From: Paenirhizobium cremeum
Lineage (GTDB): Bacteria; Pseudomonadota; Alphaproteobacteria; Rhizobiales; Rhizobiaceae
Direction of reading: 5' to 3'
DNA: 64,000 bases
NCBI RefSeq assembly: GCF_022884085.1
Contig: NZ_JAGGCS010000015.1
Coordinates: 1 to 64,000, forward strand
Positions 8,408 through 17,279 of this stretch are shown piece by piece; position 1 is the first letter of the stretch; every line of letters begins with the position of its first letter. The notes below the pieces were generated by a model, which searched no databases, was not told the DNA's origin, and saw nothing but the letters and a program-made list of their open reading frames with translations. Position numbers and translations under genes: made by a program.

Positions 8408-9525
8408 TGCAGCACGAGCTCCGCTTGCAGGGCGCCACTCGACTTGATGCCCTGAAGAATGGCGATGACGCCGTCGGGCTTCACGCCGATATTGTTCAGC
8501 CCGGCGACCAGGGTGCGAAGATCCGGTCCGTCGAGAATGGCAACCGGTCCACCGGTCTTTTCCGCAGTAATGTCGGTCTGGTCCTGAATAGCGGTCTGCC
8601 CGCGCGAGAAGGGCTCGGGCTGGATCACCTGCGGCGTCTCCGTAACCTGCACCGTCAGGGTTCCATAGCTGACCGCAACCTTGGAGATGCGCACATCGGC
8701 GCCGATGACGATGGTGCCCGTCCGCTCGTTGATGACGACCTTCGCCGGCGTGTCCGTCTCGACGACCAGATTTTCAATATCCGCCATCAGGCGCGTCAGA
8801 TCCGCGGCCGGCGGCTTCTGGACGACGACGGCCTGCGCATCGCGCGCTTCGGCTATCCGCCGGCCATGGCTGCGGGAGGCGTAATTATTGATGACGTCGG
8901 CGATGCGGATGGCCGTCGAGAAGTCCGGATTGCGCAGTTGCAGCACCAGATTGATCGAATCCTTGAACTGCGACGGCAGTTCCCGCTCGATGATGGCACC
9001 GCCCGGCACACGGCCGGCTGTGGTGACGCCTTCGGTGATCTGGGCCGCCTGGCCCTGGGCGGTAAAGCCCGAGACGACGACCGACCCTTGCGCCACGGCA
9101 TAGATCTGGCCATCGGCGCCGGTGAGCGAAGTCATGACCAGTGTGCCGCCCCGAAGGGAGGTGGCGTCGCCAAGCGAGCTTACGGTGACATCCATCCGGC
9201 TGCCCGGGCTTGCGAAGGGAGGCAGGTTTGCGGTCACCATGACGGCAGCGGTGTTCTTGGCACTTGACTGGCCGCCCTGCGTGGAAATCCCGAGGTTCTG
9301 CAGCATCGCGCGCATGGACTGCTCGGTAAACGGCGACGAACGCAGGCTATCGCCGGTGCCTTGCAGACCGACCACGAGACCGTAGCCGATCAACTGGTTG
9401 TCCCGACCGGCCTGGAGCGACGCTATATCCTTGACGCGGGCATTCGGCGCCGCTGCGGCGCCAAAAGCGCTCGCAACCACCAAAACCAATGCTGCCATCG
9501 CCACGGAAAGGGAGTGAATGGTCAT
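8404..9525 (-). CDS. flgI: Flagellar P-ring protein FlgI
   Basis: FlgI is the periplasmic P-ring subunit around the rod. The 373-residue product has a signal peptide (ALVLVVASAFGAAAA) and mature start NARVKDIASLQAGRDNQLIG. It carries the family hallmarks GYGLVVGLQGTGDS, a region like VMVTANLPPFASPGSRMDV, and the C-terminal LVAGLNNIGVKPDGVIAILQ. Its length is normal. It overlaps flgA upstream and motE downstream by 4 bases each. Confidence 0.98.
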   Translation of the reverse strand: MTIHSLSVAMAALVLVVASAFGAAAAPNARVKDIASLQAGRDNQLIGYGLVVGLQGTGDSLRSSPFTEQSMRAMLQNLGISTQGGQSSAKNTAAVMVTANLPPFASPGSRMDVTVSSLGDATSLRGGTLVMTSLTGADGQIYAVAQGSVVVSGFTAQGQAAQITEGVTTAGRVPGGAIIERELPSQFKDSINLVLQLRNPDFSTAIRIADVINNYASRSHGRRIAEARDAQAVVVQKPPAADLTRLMADIENLVVETDTPAKVVINERTGTIVIGADVRISKVAVSYGTLTVQVTETPQVIQPEPFSRGQTAIQDQTDITAEKTGGPVAILDGPDLRTLVAGLNNIGVKPDGVIAILQGIKSSGALQAELVLQ

Positions 9526-10007
9526 TTCTGCATAACCTCGACTGTTCCATCGGCGAGCACCGTGCCGCTCACGATCACCCCGGTGTCGAGGTTCCTCATG
9601 CGAACGACGTCGCCGACCATGCCGTCCTGCAGGGGCGTGCCGGCGGCGGAGATCACCATGCCGCCGATCTTGACCGTCATGCGCAGGGTCGAGCCACGCT
9701 GCACGGCATAGGGATCGCGGAGGCTGCTCACGGGAATGGTGCGGCCCGGAACGAGAGTGCGCTTGCTGACCTTGCCGATGACCTCCGAAACGTCGGTGGC
9801 GTAGCCGCCGGCAATGTTCGGATTGGTCACTTCGACTTCGGAAAGCTGCCCGCCGCTGATAATCTCTCCGGGAAAGATCGTCGCGGTGGGAACAACAGCA
9901 TATCGGGGCTGGGCAAGCGCCGCTTGCGGCACCATGCCGGCGAGCAGCAGGGCGGAGACCGCTCCACCGCGCACCAAGTTCACTGCATAGTTCCGGGAAA
10001 ACTTCAT
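9522..10007 (-). CDS. flgA: Flagellar P-ring assembly chaperone FlgA
   Basis: FlgA is a periplasmic chaperone for FlgI polymerisation. The 161-residue protein has a signal peptide (about 1-32, GAVSALLLAGMVPQAALAQ) and a single SAF-like domain: IFPGEIISGGQLSEVEV, RTLVPGRTIPVSSLRDPYAV, and a C-terminal DGMVGDVVRMRNLDTGVIVSG. It is the short form usual in Alphaproteobacteria, lacking the longer N-terminal part of enterobacterial FlgA. It lies between flgG and flgI. Confidence 0.95.
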   Translation of the reverse strand: MKFSRNYAVNLVRGGAVSALLLAGMVPQAALAQPRYAVVPTATIFPGEIISGGQLSEVEVTNPNIAGGYATDVSEVIGKVSKRTLVPGRTIPVSSLRDPYAVQRGSTLRMTVKIGGMVISAAGTPLQDGMVGDVVRMRNLDTGVIVSGTVLADGTVEVMQK

Positions 10008-10028
10008 GCTTGCCCTGCCTCGTTAAGA

Positions 10029-10817
10029 CTACTTCAGATTCTGGCTGACGATGGTCGCCATTTCGTCCGCAGTGGTGATGACCTTGGAGTTCATTTCGTA
10101 AGCGCGCTGCGCCGAAATCAGATCGGTGATTTCCTTGACGGCGTCGACGTTCGAGCTTTCGAGGTAACCCTGCTTGACGTAACCGAAGCCGACGTCCTGC
10201 GCGACGCCGACGACCGCATCGCCGGATGCCTCGGTCTGCTGGAACAGGTTGTCGCCAAGCGGCTTCAGACCGGCTTCGTTGACGAAATTGGAAAGCTGGA
10301 GCTGACCGAGTTCCGTCATGTTTTCTTCCGAGCCGACCCGAACCGAAACGATGCCGTCTTCACTGATGGTGATTTCGGTCGCATCTTCGGGGATCGTGAT
10401 GTTTGGCATGACGCCGTAACCGTCAATGGTTACAAGACGGCCGTTCGCATCCTTGTTGAAGGCGCCGGCGCGGGTGTAAAGCGTCGAACCGTCGCCACCT
10501 TCCACCATGAAGAAACCCTTGCCTACGATGGCGACATCGAGATCGTTGCCCGTCGAGGAGATTTCACCCTGGGTATGGAGCTTGCGGACAGCAGACGTCT
10601 GAACGCCGAGACCGATATTGGCGCCTTCCGGAACCACGGACTGGTTGGCCCGGTTGGCGACACCCTGGGCGCGCTCCGTCTGATAAAGCAGGTCGGTAAA
10701 CTCCGCACGACCGCGCTTGAAGCTGGTGGTGTTGATGTTTGCGATGTTGTTGGCGATGACTTCGAGATTGGTCTGCTGGGCATCCATACCCGTGGCAGCG
10801 ATGGCAAGTGCTCTCAT
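10029..10817 (-). CDS. flgG: Flagellar distal rod protein FlgG
   Basis: FlgG forms the distal rod. The 262-residue protein has the rod/hook N-terminal motif (MRALAIAATGMDAQQTNLEV, then IANNIANINTTSFKRGRAEF), a central DVAIVGKGFFMVEG block, and the C-terminal SSNVDAVKEITDLISAQRAYEMNSK helix. No signal peptide is present, as expected for a type III export substrate. It sits between fliE and flgA. Confidence 0.98.
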   Translation of the reverse strand: MRALAIAATGMDAQQTNLEVIANNIANINTTSFKRGRAEFTDLLYQTERAQGVANRANQSVVPEGANIGLGVQTSAVRKLHTQGEISSTGNDLDVAIVGKGFFMVEGGDGSTLYTRAGAFNKDANGRLVTIDGYGVMPNITIPEDATEITISEDGIVSVRVGSEENMTELGQLQLSNFVNEAGLKPLGDNLFQQTEASGDAVVGVAQDVGFGYVKQGYLESSNVDAVKEITDLISAQRAYEMNSKVITTADEMATIVSQNLK

Positions 10818-10837
10818 GGTCGCGATCCCTCAGTCCG

Positions 10838-11188
10838 TTAAATCTGCATCTTGGTGATTTCGAGATAGGCAGAGACCACCTTGTCGCGCAGGGCAACCGC
10901 GGTCTTGAGCGTGCGGTCGGCTTCCATGACGGCGTCGACGACTTCGCGCGTGCTTGCCGTACCCTTGATGCCTGCGAAAGACGCGGCTTCGCCGCCCTTC
11001 ACCGCGTCGATCGCATCGGTGACAGCACCACCGAGCACGCTTGCGAAGGTCGGACCGAGAGCCGCACTCGCAGCGGCGGAGACGACGGTTCCCGCCTGGG
11101 AGAGAATGCTGTTCTCGGTCGTCTGCACGCCGAGCGCGCCAGCACTCTTTGTCAGCGAATTGATGCTGGAAACGGAATCAATCATCAT
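10838..11188 (-). CDS. fliE: Flagellar hook-basal body protein FliE
   Basis: FliE links the MS ring (FliF) to the rod. The protein is 116 residues, as expected. The C-terminal half carries the family pattern with VVDAVMEADRTLKTAVALRDKV followed by a hydrophobic YLEITKMQI end. Its ATG shares one base with the flgC stop (TAATG), so translation is coupled. Confidence 0.94.
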   Translation of the reverse strand: MMIDSVSSINSLTKSAGALGVQTTENSILSQAGTVVSAAASAALGPTFASVLGGAVTDAIDAVKGGEAASFAGIKGTASTREVVDAVMEADRTLKTAVALRDKVVSAYLEITKMQI

Positions 11189-11601
11189 TAGCCTTTCAAT
11201 AGGTCGATCGTTGCCGAGATGAGATCTCGCGTCTGACGAATGGTCTGCAGATTAGCCTCGTAGCTGCGGTTCGCTTCGCGCAGGTCGGCCATCTCAATCA
11301 GCATGTTGACGTTCGGAAGCTTCACCATGCCGCGTTCGTCGGCGGCAGGATGATCCGGATCGTATTCCTCGACGAAATCGGAATGATCGACGCCGAGCTT
11401 CTTCACGTGCACGAGCGTGGTTCCGCTCGCACGGTCCAGCTCCGAATCAAAAGTGATGATCTTGCGCCGGTAAGCATCCGCTCCCGGCGTATCTCCCGTG
11501 GTGCGGGAGTTGGCGATATTTTCCGATACGATGCGCAGACGGGTGGACTGGGCCTCAAGGCCGCTGCCTGCGATCTTCAAAGAGGCTGACAAGGGATCCA
11601 T
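11188..11601 (-). CDS. flgC: Flagellar proximal rod protein FlgC
   Basis: FlgC is a proximal rod subunit exported by the flagellar type III machine. The 137-residue protein has the N-terminal rod motif (SLKIAGSGLEAQSTRLRIV, then SENIANSRTT), the PGADAYRRKI segment, and the C-terminal NVNMLIEMADLREANRSYEA helix. It is one base downstream of the flgB stop. Confidence 0.98.
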   Translation of the reverse strand: MDPLSASLKIAGSGLEAQSTRLRIVSENIANSRTTGDTPGADAYRRKIITFDSELDRASGTTLVHVKKLGVDHSDFVEEYDPDHPAADERGMVKLPNVNMLIEMADLREANRSYEANLQTIRQTRDLISATIDLLKG

Positions 11602-11602
11602 T

Positions 11603-11998
11603 TTACTTACCTACCGCAGTCAACATCATGTTGTTCATGGCACGCACGAGCTGGGTGTTGAGCTCGAACTGACGCCTGACCTCGCCCATCTTGGCGACTT
11701 CTCCCGACAGGGCGACGGTGTTGCCGGACTCCTGCGTTCCGATCTCGTTGTTCACTTCCGGTTCGTCGACCTCGACCCTGCCGCCGCCGATGATGCTCGC
11801 CTCCATGTGGCCCGGCTGAGTGCGGGCCATCGGCATGGCGCCGCCTGCCGACTTCAACTCGGCATCGAACGGCGTGACATCCTTCGCGCGGAACTTCGGC
11901 GTGTTGGCGTTGGCGATGTTCGTGGCGACCACTTCCTGTCTGACAGACAGCCATTCGGCCTGCCGGGACGCCAAGTCGAACAACTGAATCGGCTCCAT
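11603..11998 (-). CDS. flgB: Flagellar proximal rod protein FlgB
   Basis: FlgB is a proximal rod subunit and the first gene of the minus-strand rod/ring operon. I chose the ATG at 11996-11998 (131 residues, MEPIQLFDLASRQAEWLSVR), which has CGGAG 7 bases upstream. A longer frame opens at 12022 but adds an unconvincing MREIRRIA. The typical VVATNIANANTPKFRAKDV motif follows near residue 25, and the C-terminus has the helical QLVRAMNNMMLTAVGK. Confidence 0.96.
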   Translation of the reverse strand: MEPIQLFDLASRQAEWLSVRQEVVATNIANANTPKFRAKDVTPFDAELKSAGGAMPMARTQPGHMEASIIGGGRVEVDEPEVNNEIGTQESGNTVALSGEVAKMGEVRRQFELNTQLVRAMNNMMLTAVGK

Positions 11999-12460
11999 GG
12001 CTATTCTCCGTATTTCTCTCATGCCATGAGTAGAGCGACAATCTTGCGCGGGACTTACGGAAAAACCCGGTTGGGGATCATTCGCGGCACATGCCGCCGA
12101 AAGCGTCCGAAAAGATCTCCGCGCTCGGCGAAACGAGAAATCAATCAGAAAAAATACTTTATTTTCAAATATTTAATTGATTTTCAGCCCGATTTCGGTT
12201 TTGTGGCGCCGACCTTTCGCGCACGCCTTCGTCGGATGGCCGGCGGGTTTCTCCGGCAACCGAGGAATGCCGACAATAGAATATAAAGAGCGTTCGCATT
12301 CTTCTCGACGTTACGCCGAAATGAAACCGCCGCAACCGCCGTCGATCGCTCGGCAACATACAGGTTCGCACAAGCAACGGCTTCTAGTTTCCGGCAATAC
12401 ATTACGGAGACTATCCCCCAAACGGGCGGACGCAGGATACAAGGTCATCAGGAGAGAAAT
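11999..12460. promoter_or_regulatory. Divergent promoter region between flgB and flgF operons
   Basis: These 462 bases carry the start signals of two flagellar operons. A very AT-rich block lies at about 12138-12184, flanked by 8-bp inverted arms (AAATCAAT at 12138-12145 and ATTGATTT at 12176-12183). An AGGAGAG ribosome-binding site precedes flgF. VisN/VisR and Rem are the known activators of such operons in rhizobia; no binding motif could be assigned by eye. Confidence 0.5.
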
Positions 12461-13195
12461 ATGCAGTCGGGCATCTACGTTGGCATTTCCTCACAGATCG
12501 CTCTCGAACGCCGACTGACAACGATCGCAGACAACATCGCGAACATGAACACGGCCGGCTTCCGCGCCACCGAGGTAAAGTTCGACGAGGTATTGTCCAA
12601 AACCGGCAACGATATCAATGCCAAGATCGCCTTCGTTTCGCAGGGCAACGACTACCTGTCGACACGCGCCGGCGAGGTGCAGCAATCCGGCAATCCTCTG
12701 GATTTCGCGGTGAAGGGCGACGCCTGGTTCGCAATCGACACGCCTGCCGGGCAGGTGCTGACGCGCGACGGGCGGTTTTCCATGACCGAGACCGGCGACC
12801 TGGTTTCGACCCAGGGCTATCCGGTTCTCGACGCCGGCGGCGCACCGATCCAGCTCAATGCCAATGGCAGCCCGCCGACGGTCGGCCTTGACGGCCGCAT
12901 CACCCAGGACGGCAGGATCGTCGGTTCCATCGGCGTCTTCAGCGCCGATCTCACCAAGGGTTTCCTGCGCTTCGAGAACAGCGGCGTGATCGCGACCGAC
13001 ACGCCCCAGCCCGTGACCGATTCGAGCGAGGTCGGCGTCATGCAGGGCTTCGTGGAAAGCTCAAACGTCAACGCGCTTTCGGAAATGACCCAGCTCATCC
13101 AGGTCAATCGCGCATTCGAGGGCATCTCGTCGCTTCTTTCGAGCAGCGAAAACACCTTCACCTCCGCCATCAAGACCCTCGGCGGCAGCCAGTAA
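12461..13195 (+). CDS. flgF: Flagellar proximal rod protein FlgF
   Basis: FlgF is a rod protein of the FlgE/F/G family. The 244-residue product has the N-terminal motif (SQIALERRLTTIADNIANM, then NTAGFRATEVKF), the central DFAVKGDAWFAIDTPAGQ block, and the C-terminal SSNVNALSEMTQLIQVNRAF helix. It has a strong ribosome-binding site (AGGAGAG) and opens the plus-strand operon that continues into fliI 12 bases later. Confidence 0.96.
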   Translation: MQSGIYVGISSQIALERRLTTIADNIANMNTAGFRATEVKFDEVLSKTGNDINAKIAFVSQGNDYLSTRAGEVQQSGNPLDFAVKGDAWFAIDTPAGQVLTRDGRFSMTETGDLVSTQGYPVLDAGGAPIQLNANGSPPTVGLDGRITQDGRIVGSIGVFSADLTKGFLRFENSGVIATDTPQPVTDSSEVGVMQGFVESSNVNALSEMTQLIQVNRAFEGISSLLSSSENTFTSAIKTLGGSQ

Positions 13196-13207
13196 CCGCC
13201 AAGGGTC

Positions 13208-14614
13208 ATGATAATGGAACAGCCCGGCGCAAAGACCGTGAGCATGCCCCGGCTGGATGGCCTGGCGGACATCGCGAGGCACTACAGCCGGCCCGAGAAC
13301 AGCATCTTCCGGGGAGGCCGTGTCCGCACGATCGCGGCCGGCCACTATACCGTCAGCGGTCTTTCGCAACATGTCCGGCTCGGGGAGTTCGTGGCGCATC
13401 AGAGCGCGACGGGCGTCCATATGGGCGAGGTCGTGCGCGTCGAGCCCGACCTGATCTATGTCTGCCCCATCGAGCCGGGCGAACCGATCGGTGTCGGCGA
13501 CATGGTGCTGCGCCAGGGCGAATTCCGCCTGGCTCCGGATGCAAGCTGGTGCGGCAGGACCATCAGTTCGCTCTGCCGACCGATCGACGGCAAAGGCCCG
13601 CTTGCGCAGGGTTCGGTCGAACGGTCCATTACCAGCCTTCCTCCGCCGTCGATGACGCGCAGCCGCGTCGACAAACCCTTCCGCACCGGGGTCAAGGCAA
13701 TCGACATCTTCACGCCGCTGTGCTTCGGGCAGCGTCTCGGCATCTTTGCGGGCTCGGGCGTCGGCAAATCGACGCTCCTGTCGATGCTCGCCAAGGCGGA
13801 CGCCTTCGACAAGGTGGTGATTACGCTCGTCGGCGAACGCGGGCGCGAGGTGCGGGAATTCATCGAGGATACGCTCGGCGACAACATGGCCAAATCGGTC
13901 GTGGTCGTGACAACCAGCGACGAAAGCCCGATGCTGCGCAAGATGGCTCCGCTGGTCGGCATGACGATTGCTGAGCATTTCCGCGACCAGGGCGATAACG
14001 TGCTCTTCATCGCCGACAGCGTCACCCGATTCGCCCACGCGATCCGCGAGGTGGCGATCGCGGCCGGCGAGCCGCCGGTGGCCCGCGGTTATCCCGCTTC
14101 GGTCTTCACCGAAATGCCGCGGCTGCTCGAGCGCGCGGGACCCGGTCTCGAAGGTTCCGGCACGATCACAGCGATCATTTCAATCCTCGTCGACGGCGAC
14201 AATCACAACGATCCGATCGCCGATTCGACACGCGGCATTCTCGACGGTCACATCGTGCTCGATCGCGCACTCGCGGACGAAGGGCGATATCCGCCGATCA
14301 ATCCGCTGTCGTCGATCTCCCGTCTTTCGCGCAAGGCCTGGACATCCGACCAGGAAAAGCTGGTGTCCCGACTGAAGTCGCTGATCCATTCCTACGAGGA
14401 AACAAAGGATCTGCGATTGATCGGCGGCTACAGGCCCGGCACCGATCCTGACCTGGACATGGCGGTCAAACAGGTTCCGGTCGTCTACGAGGTCATCAAG
14501 CAATCGCCCGGCGACCGCGCGGTGATCGATGCCTATACCGAACTGGCCAACGCATTGAGGGCATCGCTCTCCGGCGGCAATCCGGCCGTCGCCAACGCGA
14601 AGCGAGGCGCCTGA
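13208..14614 (+). CDS. fliI: Flagellum-specific export ATPase FliI
   Basis: FliI is the cytoplasmic ATPase that feeds export substrates to the flagellar type III gate. The 468-residue protein has the F1-beta-like fold: Walker A GSGVGKST near residue 182, a family motif ITLVGERGREVREFIED, Walker B region VLFIADSVTRFA, and SGTITAIISILVDGDNHNDP. ATG codons at 13208 and 13214 are both possible starts. It lies between flgF and an unknown gene whose ATG overlaps its stop by one base. No fliH gene is recognisable nearby. Confidence 0.98.
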   Translation: MIMEQPGAKTVSMPRLDGLADIARHYSRPENSIFRGGRVRTIAAGHYTVSGLSQHVRLGEFVAHQSATGVHMGEVVRVEPDLIYVCPIEPGEPIGVGDMVLRQGEFRLAPDASWCGRTISSLCRPIDGKGPLAQGSVERSITSLPPPSMTRSRVDKPFRTGVKAIDIFTPLCFGQRLGIFAGSGVGKSTLLSMLAKADAFDKVVITLVGERGREVREFIEDTLGDNMAKSVVVVTTSDESPMLRKMAPLVGMTIAEHFRDQGDNVLFIADSVTRFAHAIREVAIAAGEPPVARGYPASVFTEMPRLLERAGPGLEGSGTITAIISILVDGDNHNDPIADSTRGILDGHIVLDRALADEGRYPPINPLSSISRLSRKAWTSDQEKLVSRLKSLIHSYEETKDLRLIGGYRPGTDPDLDMAVKQVPVVYEVIKQSPGDRAVIDAYTELANALRASLSGGNPAVANAKRGA

Positions 14615-15180
14615 TGAAGAAAATCGGCAAGAACAAACACCCGGTGTCCCATGAACCCGGGGCCGAGGAGAACCGAACCACGGCATTCGACCGCTGGCTT
14701 ACCGGCGGCATCATGGCGATTGCGGCCGCGGCAGCCGCCTTTCCCTGGTATGTTTTCTTCAATCAGGACAAGTTCGGGGTCAGCGTTGCCGGCTGGGAAT
14801 CCCTTCGTGACCTGCCGCAAGGGCGAGGACGGGGTGGCGTCGCAATCGGCGATCCGAGCGAAGAACGCCTGAACGCGGAAAACAGATCCGACCTGCCGGC
14901 CGGCGTGAATGTCGATCCCCTGACCACGGCGACCGTATCGAGGCTCGGCCCCGAAGGTGCCGGAGACGGGGACAGCCGCGAAACACAGCCCTTTCCCGGC
15001 GGCAGCGATCTCCGGCTCCTGCACGTGGCCAATGGCCGCGCTCTCATCGAAGACAAGACAGGCATATTCATCGTGCAGATCGGCTCGATCCTACCGGACA
15101 ATTCCCGGCTTGCGGCCTTTCGCCAACGTGAGGGGAAATGGGAGATCGTCACCTCCACCGGCGCGGTCTACAGCGAATGA
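14614..15180 (+). CDS. Unknown flagellar-operon protein with one membrane segment
   Basis: This 188-residue protein matches no named family I can recognise. A positively charged N-terminus is followed by one membrane anchor (about 30-50, GGIMAIAAAAAAFPWYVFF), a low-complexity Gly/Arg/Asp/Pro region, and a compact C-terminal domain (about 125-185: HVANGRALIEDKTGIFIVQI, then GSILPDNSRLAAF and WEIVTSTGAVY). The topology suggests an inner-membrane protein with a periplasmic domain. It starts on the last base of fliI, and a terminator follows, so it belongs to the flgF-fliI operon. Rhizobial gene clusters carry an uncharacterised gene at this place; a basal-body or stator accessory role is inference. 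Confidence 0.85.
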   Translation: MKKIGKNKHPVSHEPGAEENRTTAFDRWLTGGIMAIAAAAAAFPWYVFFNQDKFGVSVAGWESLRDLPQGRGRGGVAIGDPSEERLNAENRSDLPAGVNVDPLTTATVSRLGPEGAGDGDSRETQPFPGGSDLRLLHVANGRALIEDKTGIFIVQIGSILPDNSRLAAFRQREGKWEIVTSTGAVYSE

Positions 15181-15210
15181 CGAACCGACGGGTCTTCGGC
15201 GGCAATCAAG

Positions 15211-15247
15211 GGCAGGCGGGTCCCATCCCGCCTGCCTTCTTCGTTTC
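15211..15247 (+). terminator. Rho-independent terminator after the flgF-fliI operon
   Basis: A perfect 10-bp stem (GGCAGGCGGG at 15211-15220 and CCCGCCTGCC at 15227-15236) with a 6-base loop is followed by TTCTTCGTTT. It separates the flgF-fliI-unknown unit from motA. Confidence 0.8.
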
Positions 15248-15391
15248 AACGGGTCAAAATCGATCCGCCCTTCAAGGCATGATCGACGGAACCTTCCGAA
15301 GCTGCCCTTGGAAACGAACGAGGTTCAGCCTCACGCAAGGCAAGCCGCTTATCGGTTCTACTGAAAAGCAACGTTCAGATGCGGGCACGAA

Positions 15392-16264
15392 ATGAATATT
15401 ATCATAGGACTTGTGATTACCTTCGGCTGCGTCCTCGGCGGATTCATGGCCATGGGCGGGCATGTCGATGTTCTCGTGCAGCCTTTCGAACTCATGATTA
15501 TCGGCGGCGCCGGTCTTGGTGGTTTCATCATGGCCAACCCGATGAAGGTCGTCAAAGACTCGGGCAAGGCGATCGGCGAGGCATTCAAATACGCCGTTCC
15601 GAAGGAACGCGACTATCTCGACGTTCTCGGCGTTCTCTATTCGCTCATGCGTGACCTTCGAACGAAGTCCCGCAACGAAATCGAAGCCCATATCGACAAC
15701 CCCGATGAATCGACGATCTTCCAGGCCGCGCCGTCGGTGCTGAAGAACAAGGAACTGACGGCCTTCATCTGCGACTACGTCCGTCTCATTATCATCGGCA
15801 ATGCCCGGTCTCACGAGATCGAGGCGCTGATGGACGAAGAAATCGACACCGTTCTGCACGACAAGATGAAGCCCTACCATTCGATCGTCGCCATGGGCGA
15901 CAGCTTCCCGGCGATCGGTATCGTCGCGGCGGTTCTCGGCGTCATCAAGGCCATGGGCAAGATCAACGAATCGCCGGAAGTGCTGGGCGGCCTGATCGGC
16001 GCCGCACTGGTCGGCACCATGCTCGGCATCATCCTCTCCTACTCGATCTGCAACCCGATCTCGGCCCAGATCAAGATCGTGCGGACCAAGCAGCACCGCC
16101 TCTACATCATCGTCAAGCAGACGCTGCTTGCCTACATGAACGGCTCCGTTCCGCAGGTGGCCCTCGAATACGGCCGCAAGACGATTTCCTCCTACGAACG
16201 GCCGTCCATCGACGCGGTCGAGCAGGAAATGATGAACCCCGGCGGTGAGAACAAGGCGGCATGA
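15392..16264 (+). CDS. motA: Flagellar motor stator protein MotA
   Basis: MotA is the cytoplasm-facing stator subunit of the proton-driven motor. The 290-residue protein has four hydrophobic segments (about 1-22, 33-52, 168-190, 200-222). The family's large cytoplasmic loop lies between segments 2 and 3, with AMGDSFPAIGIVAAVLGVIK starting segment 3. Its partner motB is not in the window. motA opens the operon motA-fliM-fliN-fliG and overlaps fliM by 4 bases. Confidence 0.98.
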   Translation: MNIIIGLVITFGCVLGGFMAMGGHVDVLVQPFELMIIGGAGLGGFIMANPMKVVKDSGKAIGEAFKYAVPKERDYLDVLGVLYSLMRDLRTKSRNEIEAHIDNPDESTIFQAAPSVLKNKELTAFICDYVRLIIIGNARSHEIEALMDEEIDTVLHDKMKPYHSIVAMGDSFPAIGIVAAVLGVIKAMGKINESPEVLGGLIGAALVGTMLGIILSYSICNPISAQIKIVRTKQHRLYIIVKQTLLAYMNGSVPQVALEYGRKTISSYERPSIDAVEQEMMNPGGENKAA

Positions 16265-17214
16265 CGATGGCTGAGGCAAAGACCAGGACCGTTCCGGCAA
16301 TGGACCATGCGCTGCTCTCGAGGCTCACCGGTGCGCTGGGGGACAAGAAGACGGTGGAGAAGCTCTGCACCGATTTCGGACATCTCTACACCGAATTCCT
16401 GCCGGACATCTTTCACAGCGAAACGGGCCTTGAGATCGAAGTCTATTTCAAGGGCCACGAATCGGGGCTGATGAACGACCTCATCGCCGATCTCGGCGAT
16501 AATGTTGTGCTGGCCGACGCCTCGCTGCGCAACTGGTGCCCCGGTTTCGTCCTGGGCTGCGGCAATTCCTTCATCATCACGTTGATGGAAAACCTCCTCG
16601 GGGCGCTCCCCGAAACCATCGAAGAGCCGATTCACCGGCCTTTGTCGCGCATCGAACTCGACCTTTCCTCGATGGTCTTCGATAAGTTCGCCAACGTGCT
16701 GCGCTCCGGCGTCAACGCACCCGGAGGTTTCGAGCCGCTCATCGAAAAGCCGCACAATGCCGAAGACCGCACCAAGCCCGAGGACGATCTCGTCGACCAA
16801 TTCGCGGTGACTATCAAAATGGGCATCGATCTCGGTCCGGTCTCTTCCGAGTTCTACCTTGTCGTTCCGCAGAAGGCCCTGCTGAAAACCGTGGTGACGG
16901 TGCCGAAGTCCAAGGGGCAGCTCGCTCGCAACCGCAAGGAATGGGCCGATCAGCTCGCCGAACAGGTCCGTCGCTCACAGGTGACGCTGGAGGCGCGTAT
17001 CCGCCTCCAGACACTTACGCTCGGCACCATTTCCAAGCTCGCCGTCGGCGACGTCATCGCCTTCCAGGACAAGGGCGATGTCATGGTCGAGGTCAATGCC
17101 AACGGCAAGGAAATGTATCGCTGCGAATTCGGTCGCGCCGGTGAAAAATACACGGTCCGGGTCAAGGACAACATCAGCAGCGAAGACGAAATTCTCAGGC
17201 ATTTGATGGGTTAA
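16261..17214 (+). CDS. fliM: Flagellar motor switch protein FliM
   Basis: FliM is the middle C-ring protein that binds phosphorylated CheY. The 317-residue product is a divergent alphaproteobacterial FliM. The middle CheC-like domain includes DFGHLYTEFLPDIFHSETG and ELDLSSMVFDKFANVLRSGV. The C-terminal SpoA-like domain includes LQTLTLGTISKLAVGDVIAF and ends with YTVRVKDNISSEDEILRHLM. It overlaps motA by 4 bases and precedes fliN and fliG, which together form the switch. Confidence 0.94.
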   Translation: MTMAEAKTRTVPAMDHALLSRLTGALGDKKTVEKLCTDFGHLYTEFLPDIFHSETGLEIEVYFKGHESGLMNDLIADLGDNVVLADASLRNWCPGFVLGCGNSFIITLMENLLGALPETIEEPIHRPLSRIELDLSSMVFDKFANVLRSGVNAPGGFEPLIEKPHNAEDRTKPEDDLVDQFAVTIKMGIDLGPVSSEFYLVVPQKALLKTVVTVPKSKGQLARNRKEWADQLAEQVRRSQVTLEARIRLQTLTLGTISKLAVGDVIAFQDKGDVMVEVNANGKEMYRCEFGRAGEKYTVRVKDNISSEDEILRHLMG

Positions 17215-17279
17215 GACATTTAGAACTGACCTTTTTCAAAAGGCAGGTTGAGGCAAGTTTCAACGGGAATAATGAATCC

